Source of the DNA: Gossypium raimondii
Taxonomy: Eukaryota; Streptophyta; Magnoliopsida; Malvales; Malvaceae
Direction: 5' to 3'
Length of the DNA stretch: 64,000 nt
Assembly (NCBI RefSeq): GCF_025698545.1
Contig: NC_068575.1
Location: 50,849,980 to 50,913,979 of the forward strand
Numbering within the stretch: position 1 is the stretch's first letter; the number at the start of each line of letters is the position of its first letter. Under the pieces are notes generated by a model, which ran no database searches, was not told the DNA's origin, and saw only the letters and a program-made list of their open reading frames with translations. Both the position numbers and the translations under genes were made by a program. Shown in pieces: positions 11,176 through 21,301 of this stretch.

Positions 11176-11798
11176 TAAAGCACTTCAAATCTTGCTGCAT
11201 TTCACAAATTTCAACACTAAATTGAACCCTAATTTGCATAAGTTTAGGAAACACACCTGAAATTACGATTCCAAGCACCCGGAACAATCAATTCGCCTCT
11301 ACATTACCAATCTGAAAACTTGATTTTTCAACCATACTTAACCCGTAAGAATTTTGATCATACCAATATAAAAGAAATAAAGAAACTAATGTAAAACCAA
11401 TAAGAACAACACTTACTCTACACTTCTTTTCCAACACTTGGTTAAACGAAAACAAGAGAACAAATGAGGCGGCTCAAATTATTAGAACTTTGGATTATAA
11501 AAACCGTGGAACAATTAGGTAAAAGTAAAAAATCAAGGAAAATGGTGACAGAAAGAAACACTGTGGCAAACAAAACCAAAATATGAAATTGCATTGTGAA
11601 AAGAAAGAAACTAATGAAGGAAAAAGATAAGGGTAGCGTGGGAGAGTAAAATTAGGAAACTGTTTTTTTTCCTTCTTTTAATAACAATAAATTTAAAATA
11701 CAATTACAAAAAAATAAAAATTTAACAATACTTTAACCCATCAGATTTTCTTTAAAATTGGGTTAAAAAATCAAAACAAAATTTTACTTTACACACAC

Positions 11799-11850
11799 GA
11801 GGATTCAAACACAGGAACAAGGGAATGCTAAACATCTAACCACTGAACCA
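11799..11850 (-). other. tRNA-like A and B box patch inside an LTR
   Basis: The minus strand has TGGTTCAGTGGTTAG (11836-11850), close to a Pol III A box (TRGYNNARNGG). About 30 nt downstream GTTTGAATCC (11801-11810) is close to a B box (GGTTCGANTCC). Spacing is as in tRNA genes. No acceptor stem is apparent, so it is tRNA-like rather than a tRNA. Confidence 0.45.
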
Positions 11851-11962
11851 CCAGACTCTTTCATGTTCTGAAAACACTCAGAAAAACATATAAGCCCAAT
11901 CGAAAGCTTTACCTCTCAAGCCTAGCTTGGTTCTTTTAACCCCCAAAATTCAGGATGTTACA

Positions 11963-13228
11963 AGTTGACAATGATCAGGGTTGCTCATACAAGCTGACAT
12001 TTATGAATTTGCTAATACAAGCTGACATCGTATCAAAGTTACTAGTCCAGGCGAAACCAATGATACATATAAATCGAGAATCCACAACAAATGTTAGATA
12101 TCATATAACCATGTAAATCCTTGATCAATTTCATATTTGACCCTAATGGCATGTCATACGTATGCTAATCTTTTACTAAGTTTACACGACATCATTTTCG
12201 TAATCATATCATTTCAAACCTTTTATTAGAATACATATGTCATAGAAAGCCTATAAACATGTAACATTCATATCAATACCTTGTACCCTATCGTATAACC
12301 AATATTTTCACATTTTACAGTTCAGTTCGTAAATAGCCAAATATGCCAATTTCCACAAATTCACTTCAATATAAACAAACAATTGAACCAAATACAATTC
12401 AACAAATAATTTAGTAAGTTCCATATGAACTTACCAGGCAAAACAACAATAACTAAGACTTTAAGGACTAATTTGGTTCAATTCTCGATCTATACAATTA
12501 TTTAATTCAATTTATCAATACAAAACATTTTATATCATCCCATATTATGCATGAACCCATATCTTTCAATTTTGAGCTTCAATTTTGTAATCAATCTCAA
12601 TCACATCCTTTTATGACCCTCTATTATCTATTATTACAAAAATTTCACATCAATTTCATAATTTTTACACTTTAGACCTTATGTTCAAAAACTAACAATT
12701 GAACATTACAATCTAATCTTTTTTCACATCTAAGCTTAAAATCTAACAATCTAACAGCAATTTCTTCAAGAAATCAATAATAGAAACTTTAAAAAACTTT
12801 AACAGTTTTGTAAATTGGTACATTCTAGCTAAATCAAGCTCTCATGACCTCAAAAACATAAAAAATTACAAGAAAATGACTAAATTGAGCTCACCAAATC
12901 AAAGCCAAAAGTTTGAAAGCTCAAACCCTATTCTTTCTTATTGCATTCAACGGAGAAGAAGAAGAACAGAAAATGGCTTTCTTTTTCTTTTAATTTTGTC
13001 TTATACTTAGTTTAATTTTTAATTAATCTTAATTATTTTAATTAAACTTTAATTAATTAACCATAAGCATGATTTGTCTAAGATAGTGGATTTTGTCATC
13101 CAACACCACCGTTTGACCATTTAAAATTGATCTAATTTCTCTATTGGTCCTTTGGTCATTTAAAAATCTATAGTGATAAATCTTGTACTTTAATTAACTA
13201 TCAATTCGACAAAATTATTGGACCAAAC
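11963..13228 (-). mobile_element. Non-coding 3-kb-family element, distal part, minus
   Basis: This is the continuation of an element whose minus-strand start TGTAACAACCC is at 21301. It is split by the block 13229-20965. It has the family's blocks, including TAGATCGAGAA and GGTAAGTTCATATGG (about 12420-12500 on the minus strand), and a two-unit repeat (TCAGCTTGTAT-AGCAA) near 11985-12030. It is cut off at 11962 by another element. No reading frame of note. Confidence 0.55.
13010..13228. repeat. 219-bp direct duplication, left copy
   Basis: Nearly identical (about 6 differences) to 20966-21184. The two copies abut the outer edges of the nested block 13229-20965, where a 5-bp target duplication would be expected. 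Confidence 0.9.
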
Positions 13229-13728
13229 TGTCGAAACCATTATTTTTTGAAAAAAGGGAATTGACTTAAATTAAAAAAAGAAACGAAAATGGAGTCGCCG
13301 CCAATCCTTTTCATTTAGGTGTGATCGGATCACCTCATAATTAAATCATTTTAATAAAAATTTAAATTTACTAAAACGATGGTTTTTGGTCTTATAAAAT
13401 CCAGAAAACGGGTTCGAAAGTCGGTTACGCACGAGGAAGGGTTAGCACCCTCGACACGCCCAAAATTGGTACCTTGTTGATTAATTAGTGTCTTAATATC
13501 GAAAATGTGCAAAGATTTTAAAATACGATCCTTGTATTAAAAAAACTTGTATAAATTAAATTACATGTTCAAACCCTATTATTTCGGAGAGAGAAAATGT
13601 CACACCTAATGAGTTAGAGCATAATATTTCACATCCTCAAAAATGAGCTTGTCCTTCAAAAAACTCATGTAATGAATGTAATACCCAATTTTAGCCCGGG
13701 CTCACATATGGAAACATAATTTTTGAGG

Positions 13729-13836
13729 ATATACAATCTTAGATATGATATGCAATCTTAGATATAATATAAGCAATCTTAGATATGATATATGCAATCT
13801 TAGATATGATATATACAATCTTAGATATGATATATA
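13729..13836 (+). repeat. Minisatellite, about 21-22 bp units
   Basis: Five units of ATGCAATCTTAGATATGAT type stand in tandem, directly followed by the hairpin CACCACTG-aatttt-CAGTGGTG (13838-13859). Confidence 0.9.
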
Positions 13837-13837
13837 C

Positions 13838-16711
13838 ACCACTGAATTTTCAGTGGTGTCGGAATGGTGATTCGAGATCACTAAATCTGACAAATGAGAA
13901 GAAAATATTATTAATTTAGTAAGAATAAGTAAATGTGAAGTTAGGAAAATTTTTGAAATAGTGAATAGTGTACTAGGAATAAATATTAAAATAATTAAAA
14001 TAAAAATGAGGTATCGAGACCTTGAAGATTTTAAACCGAGCCATAAGTATTTTTATAAATATTTTTAGAGTGTCATTGAGTTGGTATTAAAGTTTCGTTA
14101 TAAAATTTTAACGTTCGGATAGTTAATTAACTAAAAAGGACTGAATTGAAAATAGTGTAAAATTTGCTAAATTGTGATTAAATAGCTTAAGTGATTAAAA
14201 AGGAGGGATTTAAAAGGCAATTAGGCCCAAATTATATGGGCTGGACGGTTGGGTAAGAAAAATCAGTAGAATGTAAGGAGAAACAGGGGCAAAATTGGAA
14301 ACTTAACAAATTAAACATATAAAACAAAGACAAAAGTGAAAAATCTAGAGATCTCTTCACAATTTATCAGAAAAAACGCCATATGAGGTCTAAAACAAGC
14401 TGGTTTTTGATATATTTGAATCATGTAAGTTTAATTCTTGATTATTTCTTCTAATTTTTGTGATTTTGATACTTTTACAAATAGGTCCAACTAATTATTT
14501 CATTAGTTTTTGATCTCATGGCTAATTTTGAAAGTTATCATTGATGAGTACTGAATTTTTATGATTAATAAACATGGAATTAAAGCTTTAATTTTGTTAT
14601 ATGATGATTCTATTAAGTAATTTTGATAGAAATTGATTTTAGGGACCTAATTATGAAAAAGTTGGGAATTAAGGTTTGGTGTTGCGTTTTTGAATATGAA
14701 AGGCTATGAAGTAGTCTAAAATAGTTGGAAAAGGTGTTAATTGAGAAAAATTAGATCAATTGAGGGGTTAATTGAGTAGGGACCAAATTGTAAAAACTGT
14801 AAAGTTTGGGGTAAAAGTGTAATTTCGAAAATTTAAGGGCATAAATTGTGAAATGAATTAGAATAGATTTATATGCTGATGAATGAATAAATTTTTATTT
14901 TAGATCGAGAACCCGAAGCAAGCCAAGGAAAAGAAAAAGTAGTTGATTAGTCCCTGAACTTTTACAAATTCTGTAAATCGACCTAGGTAAGTTCATATGG
15001 CTGAAATTTAATGATTAAATGTTAATTTCATGAATTATATAATGTATGATGAAATATATTTAGTGTTGAAATGAGAGTAAAATAAAAATACGAAAATCGA
15101 ATAAATGATCAAATTAAGCGGAACGCCGGATTTGAGTACTTCTGATCAAGAGATAAAGTGATAAGTGGTAGCTTTAGCTACACTTATCTGATCAAGTGAA
15201 AAAGTGATAAGTGCTACACTTATCTGGTCAAGAGACAAAGTGATAAGTGGTAGCTTTAGCTACACTTATCTGATCAAGTGAAAAAGTGATAAGTGCTATA
15301 CTTATCTGATCAAGTGAAAAAGTGATAAGTGCTATACTTATCTGATCAAGTGACAAAGTGATAAGTGGTAGCTTAGCTACACTTATCTGATCAGGGAAAA
15401 ATGATAAGTGATCATAAGTAAGACCATAGTTAAACTATGGCAAAGTGAAAGTGAAGTACTCAATTTTCCGTAACAGTTCCTTAATTTTGATCAAGGATGG
15501 TAAGTGACAAATGGGCCCAAAGGAATTATGGTAAAAGAATAAGTAGTAGTAAGTTTATACCAAGGAACTCACCAAAGATTGTGGTTGACAGGTAAACTTA
15601 GTAATGGTGTATATTGTATAAGTGTACAAATGTTTGGTAAGATTTATGTTTTATGCCTATGAACTTACTAAGCTTTTCTATAAGCTTACATGTGTGTGTT
15701 TATTGTTTTTTGTAGATTAACGTATTTATACATTCGGAGGATCGGATCTACATCGAGAATCAAACTATCCAGATATACTCCGGTAGATTTTGTTAAATAA
15801 CTTTTTGGATTTATATGCATGTATAGGGAATTGAAGTAAAAAGTAATAGAATGAATGACTAAGTATGCAAAGTAAAATTGAATGTGATGGTTGTGTTAGA
15901 CATTGAAAAATACATGTTTTTAGTTTGAAATGGTTGATTGGTTGAACTTCATTAGTATTCAAGTGAAGTAGTTGAAATACTGAAGTTGGTTGTGATTTGA
16001 AATTTGCAGGGAAGGTTAGATAATTATAAAGAGGTTATATTGATTTTTTTTTTAAAATTGCAATGGAGCAGTTCTTGGACAGCAGCATTGATGTAACTTT
16101 GAAAAATCATCAAAAATAGTGGAAATTGAATTAGAAGCTGAGTGAGATATGAAATTAAAGATAAATGAGTCTAATTTCACATGAAAGAAATAGAGTAAGC
16201 AAAAGAGTTATATACTCTTAGATATCTGAATTTTAGTGAGACAGGGTCAGAATGATTTTAAAGTCCCCTGTTTTGACTTTAGAAATTCATTAAAAATTTT
16301 ACAAAAGGGATTAAGAGTTATAATTTATATGTATAGATTCATTAATGAGTCTATTTTAAGTATAAATAATTAGAAACACCATATGAAGTCTGTATAATGA
16401 GATAATTGAATTTTAGTGACGAGAGGTCAGGATAGTCAACCAGTGAAACGGGGGAGACTTTAACTAATAAACTGTACTAATTGGCTGAACCAAAAATTCT
16501 GAAAAATTTATGATGAAAAGATATATGAGTCTAGTTTCAGGGAAAATTTATGGATCTAAATTTTGAGTTTCGTAGCTTGATTTATAATTAATTAAGTGAT
16601 TGCTGGTGAAATAACTTTTATAAGTAAATTTTTATGCCCCGAACCTTTAAGTTAAGTTAAGTAACGCCTCATGCTCGACTCTGGCTATGGACTCGGGTAA
16701 GGGGTGTTACA
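13838..16711 (+). mobile_element. Non-coding 3-kb-family element, plus
   Basis: This is homologous over its length to 29564-32438. Shared blocks include GAGGTATC(G/A)AGACCTT, ATAAGTATTTTTATAAATATTT, TCATGTAAGTTTAATTCTTG, TTTTAGATCGAGA, GGTAAGTTCATATGG, GGAACGCCGGATTTGAGTAC and a TGTAGATTAACGT..GGATCGGAT block. It ends AGGGGTGTTACA at 16711. There is no open frame with content. The exact start is uncertain; 13677 is the alternative. I saw no matching 5-bp flanks for a start near 13.8 kb. Confidence 0.7.
15141..15410 (+). repeat. Minisatellite with dyad units, 36/46 bp
   Basis: Units TCTGATCAAGTGAAAAAGTG plus ATAAGTGCTACACTTA or ATAAGTGGTAGC-ttt-AGCTACACTTA alternate about seven times. The array is enclosed by inverted flanks GGATTTGAGTACTTC (15128-15142) and GAAGTACTCAATTTTCC. 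Confidence 0.95.
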
Positions 16712-16767
16712 TTAATCTTAGCTGTTGATGTAATTGATCTATACCGTTGGATTTGGGGAGGCTCAGC

Positions 16768-16776
16768 TATAAATAG
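16768..16776 (+). promoter_or_regulatory. LTR TATA box
   Basis: TATAAATAG followed by a pyrimidine-rich stretch, as at the U3/R border of a plant LTR. Confidence 0.5.
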
Positions 16777-18527
16777 AGGCCTCTCCCTTCATTGTCAGAA
16801 AAAAAAAAGAATCAATAAAAAAGGAGAACGATTGGCAGTTTTTTAAAGGTGGCTTACTATTTTCTTTTTTTTTCTTTTTTGATTATTTTTTACTTATTTA
16901 CGATTTAAAAAAAGGCAGAAGGTGATACCACTGCCAATTTTATTCATTTATTTTATTTAGCCCTAATAAAGTGACGCGTTTCAAAGGATGGAGATATTTT
17001 CCCATTCAAGCCTTATGAGTTATTCGCGCCTTTTAATTGGGCCCTTCATTTTTTTTAATTATGTTGATTTTCAATTTAATCCTTAATCTTTCATTTTAGG
17101 TTTTTAGTCTATTTTATTAATTTTGTTATTAGTATTTTTATTATTATATTATATATTATTATTATTATACCTACATATATGTGTGCATATGCATGTTAAT
17201 ATATATACATATATATTTTAAACGCTTTTAATATATATACATATTATATACATAATTTATTATTATTTTATTTTCATAGTTTTTATACATATATATATAC
17301 ACACATTTATATTTCATAATATTTATACGTTTGCCCATATTCTATGATTTTTATATGTTTATACATTTTTGTAATATATACACATATATTTATACTCCAT
17401 TCAAAGCTTATTATAAATATTTTCCACGTTTTATATTATACTTATATGTTTCATTTTTTGTAAATGCATGAATATATTTTATATGTATATATTTATATTT
17501 TCCTTGTTTTCATAAATGCATTATGTATTATATATATATATATATAAGTTTTATAACCCAAAATTTTATGAGTAAATTATCTTTATCTCTTTTATTCTTC
17601 ATAATTTCAAATGTATATATATTTTGTACATTTTCTCTTTATATTTTTTTTGTTTATTTCCTTCATTTGCTTATTGATTTATGTTTTCATTTATATTCAT
17701 TTTATATTTTACATGTCGTTGTTTATGTACATTAATTTCGTTTATTTCTATGCCATTGTTGTATTTATTATTACATTTTATATTTAATGTAGCATCACAT
17801 CATTTTTTTCGATTTTAAAATTTTCAAAATTGAGATAACACTCGTATTTAGGATTTTCAAGGAAATTGAGCCCTAACGTATTGGGTTCCGATTTTCTTCG
17901 TTAAATCAACGATCGAGGTTGCTCATTAATAAAAAATATATAAAATAAAAAGCTTGTTGTTGGGGAGTTAAATATGTTGTATCCTAACGTATTGGATGTG
18001 ACGTATTGATTTCTGGAGACAAATATTTAAAAAAAATAATAATAAAGGAAATATTTCAAGTTTGGGATTTTGAGGAATTGTGCCCTAACGTATTGGGCCG
18101 CGATTTCTTAAATCTTAAACAAATGAATATTCTTTTAAATTTTTATTACACGAGTTTTAGACTAATTCATTTTTGAGGAAATTAGAATGTTGTGCCCTAA
18201 CGCATTGGGTGTGACATTTTCTTTATTCGAAATGATAAGGGTCTTAATAAGTAACGTTTTTAAGTTTTTGCTAAGGATTATATTTTTCAAAATTTTAACA
18301 TTAAGACACTAATTAATTAACTAGGTACCAATTTTGGGCGTTATGAGGGTGCTAATCCTTCCTCGTACGTAACTAACTCCCGGATCTGTTTTTCTAAAAC
18401 TCATAGACCAAAGCCGTTTTTTTACGTGATCCAATCACACCTTAATAAAAGATTGGTGGCGACTCCCAATTTTCATTTTTTAAAGTCGACAACCTAAATT
18501 TTTTGTTTTTAAAAAATGGTTTCGACA

Positions 18528-20965
18528 ATGAAATTTAAAAGGATATTCAATTGTTTAAGTCAGATAAAGAAATCGAAGCCCAATACGTTAGGGCACAAAT
18601 TCTCAAAATTTCAAACATTGAATATTGTCTTTATTATCTTTTAGAAAAACCCTCATCTTGAGAAAACAACATGTCATATCCAATGCGTTAAGACACAACG
18701 TATCGAATTCCTGAGAATGAGCTTTTTATTTATGTCTCGGTTAAAAAATGGTACTCGATTATTTAGATTCAATGAGAAAAATTGGAACCCAATAAGTTAG
18801 GGCTCAATCTTTTCGCAGATCCTAAATACTGAGTATTGCTTTATGTTGAAAAATTTTGAATAAAACGATTTTAATGCTTAAATGAAACGTAATCTTTTTG
18901 ACAAATAAAACGCAATGGGATGATCATGTATAACGCGAAATAATAATTCGTAAATTAAAATGTACACTAATGAGCGACAAAGAATCAATAAATATAAATA
19001 AACAATACCATACACATAAGGGCAATAGTCACATATTATGCAAATACAAACATTAATCTTTGTGATCTAATCTAAAAATACCAAACAAATTAACAAAAAT
19101 GAAATGTGACAAGTTTTTGAAATAACTAAAACAAACAATATGCAAGAAGGAAATTATAATCAATAAATTATATGTACAAAAATGAAAGTTTGAAATAAAT
19201 CAAAATAGCATTAAAAATAAATACTACATTAAATAATAGTATCCAAATAAATTTAAAAATAAATATTATATAAGAAGAAAATTAAAATACATAAAATAAT
19301 ATACATATATTAATTTAAATAAGTAATACACGTGAAAGAAAAAAATAGTAAAATGATAATATATATACATAATAATATATATAAAGAAGTTGAAATAAAC
19401 GAAATATATAAAATAGGGTTTTTAAAAGAATATGATTATATATATAAATTAGTTTTAAAAATGTGTAAACATAATAATCTTATAATAATAATAATTTGAT
19501 ATGACTTATCTATATATATATATATATTAATATTGTATAAGAATATCATTAAAAAATCTTTCACATAAAAACATATAAAAGTGAATTTTATAAATGAGTG
19601 TACTATAAAATAAACGTGCAATTTATATTGAATTTTAAAAATACATGACAAATTTTAATTATAATACATAATAAATTTGAAATAAACATACATGATAAAT
19701 TTAAAATAATAAAATATTATAAATTAAAGTAATATTGATGATAAGTTTAAAAAGATATTAAGCTTAAGCATAAAATAATGTGAGATTTAAAATAAATATA
19801 TCTAAAAATAACAGAAAAATTAAATTTAAACAGAATAAAAATCAAGTACATTAAATTAAATAAATATGGACAAAATTGTATCAAATTCGAAATAAAAAGA
19901 AAAAAATGAAAATAAAGCAGAATTGAGGACCAAAAAGGCGCGCGCGAATAACATGGGGACTAAAGAGGAAAATATCCCCATCCTCAAAACGCTGCGTTTC
20001 GCCATGGACCAAATTGAAATAAACAATGAAATATGTGGTAAAATTTAAGAAACATAAAGGATCTATTTAAACTCGTATCAAAATCTGGGGGACAATTGCG
20101 CAAATAAGTCATTGAGACAAAACGCGCGAATCCTCCCCTCGGGTCGGGTCACCGCGCGGATCTCGGCCTTAAACGACGCCGTTTTGAAATCACTGAAACT
20201 GCATCAAACGACGTCGTTTCTTACACTGTCTATAGGCCCCAAAAAACCTAAAAAATTAGCAGCCATTTCAATTATCAATCTAACCTAAAAAAAAACCTAA
20301 ATCTACCCTCTCTGTGCGCCGTTTTCAGATTTGGCCCCCTTATCCATCTACCCCCGATTCAATCGGAGCGGATAGAGGCTTCAATGGCGGACTTAATGAA
20401 GGTAAACTTCCTCTCTTTTCTCTTATTTTGTTAATCGATTTTTCTCCCCGTTTTTTATTTTCGCATATCCAAGAAAGAAGAAGGAAAAAAAACAAAAAAA
20501 ACGAAGAAGCGAAAAAAAAAACTGAAATCGGAAAATCACCTCTTAAAATTTACTGCAATTCGGTTTTTTTCATTCCTTTTTCCCTATCCCCTCTTTACAG
20601 TATTACAAATGGCTTTATAAAGCCGAATAAGATAAAAATAAAAATTACAGAAAACTCTTTATTTTTAGCTGTCAATCTGTCATTTTGCTTCTCTTGCTGC
20701 TCGCTGTTTGTTGTTCGTTGCAGGCGCACGCGCGCGGAGTCTCGGCACGCGCGGAGGGGAAGCAGCGGCTGAAGGTTTTGCTATGGTTTCTGATTCTATT
20801 TTTTGTTTATGTTATGGGCTAGGGTGTATTGGGCTAGTTGGGTAAATAGGCTTCTAATTTTGCTGTAATCTGGACATGGACTTTAATTATGTAAATGGAC
20901 TTTGAATTTTTATTGAATTTGGTTTTATTTATTAATTGGGGCCCGGGACAAAATTGGGTATTACA
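18528..20965 (-). mobile_element. 5' part of the outer LTR
   Basis: This is the promoter-proximal part of the minus-strand LTR. It includes near-perfect palindromes AAACGACGCCGTTTT (20171-20185) and AAACGACGTCGTTT (20206-20219) and GC-rich runs of CGCGCG in otherwise AT-rich DNA. The 152-aa open frame at 20314-20772 is low-complexity and on the antisense strand, so it is not called. Confidence 0.65.
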
Positions 20966-21184
20966 GTTTAATTTTTAATTAATCTTAATTAATTTAATTA
21001 AACTTTAATTAATTAATCATAAGCATGATTTGTCTAAGATAGTGGATTTTGTCATCCAGCACCACCGTTTGACCATTTAAAATTGATCTAATTTCTCTAT
21101 TGGTCCTTTGGTCATTTAAAAATCTGTAGTGATAAATCTTGTACTTTAATTAACTATCAATTCGACAAAATTATTAAACCAAAC
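20966..21184. repeat. 219-bp direct duplication, right copy
   Basis: Partner of 13010-13228. It starts immediately after the LTR terminus ...GGTATTACA at 20965. Confidence 0.9.
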
Positions 21185-21301
21185 TTTAATATGTTTCATA
21201 TTAACCTCTTAAATATTAATATTTAATATTTACGGACTCGAACCATGGAAATGGGGTTCTGAAACTGTCGTTTTCGACACCACTGAAAATCGGGTTGTTA
21301 C
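21185..21301 (-). mobile_element. 5' terminus of the split 3-kb-family element
   Basis: The minus-strand start TGTAACAACCCGATTTTCAG is at 21301, followed by GTGTCG-aaaa-CGACA, a small hairpin. This is the upstream piece of the element continuing at 11963-13228. Confidence 0.6.

Larger units (their letters stand above)
10780..11962 (-). mobile_element. Non-coding LTR-like element, start TGTAACATCCTG
   Basis: The minus-strand terminus TGTAACATCCTG lies at 11962. Inward are a tRNA-like patch (11799-11850), an AT-rich middle and an ACACGG/CCGTGT array (10790-11175). The distal end is missing. It abuts and seems to truncate the minus-strand element that continues from 11963, which implies nested insertion. 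No coding capacity. Confidence 0.5.
13677..18527 (+). mobile_element. Inserted LTR of the same family, plus orientation
   Basis: It starts TGTAATACCCAATTTTAGCC (13677) and ends ATGGTTTCGACA (18527). It is flanked by a perfect 5-bp duplication ATGAA (13672-13676 and 18528-18532). The 16955-18527 part is homologous in inverted orientation to the outer LTR (for example CCCTAACGTATTGGG, 17872 and 18087). A TATA box TATAAATAG sits at 16768-16776. A third element occupies about 13.8-16.7 kb, leaving only a short piece of the LTR's own 5' end. Confidence 0.75.
13229..20965 (-). mobile_element. Outer LTR (TGTAATACCC ... GGTTTCGACA), interrupted
   Basis: On the minus strand it starts TGTAATACCCAATTTTGTCC at 20965 and ends ATGGTTTCGACA at 13229. 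Its own sequence is 18528-20965 plus 13229-13676, about 2.9 kb. The stretch 13677-18527 is an insertion of a plus-strand member of the same family. Family words include CCCTAACGTATTGGG repeats, GGTACCAATTTTGGGCG and AAACGACGTCGTTT palindromes. There is no coding sequence, so it is best read as a solo LTR. The outer flanks do not show a short target duplication. Confidence 0.75.

Noticed and set aside
11799-11850. A genuine tRNA gene
   Set aside because: Only A- and B-box-like words; no acceptor or anticodon stem could be drawn.
15141-15410. CRISPR-like regular repeats
   Set aside because: No unique spacers between constant repeats; a plant LTR minisatellite.
20314-20772. 152-aa open frame within the nested LTR
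   Set aside because: Low-complexity Lys/Phe/Ser-rich text antisense to the LTR orientation, with no family resemblance; the DNA is explained by the LTR.
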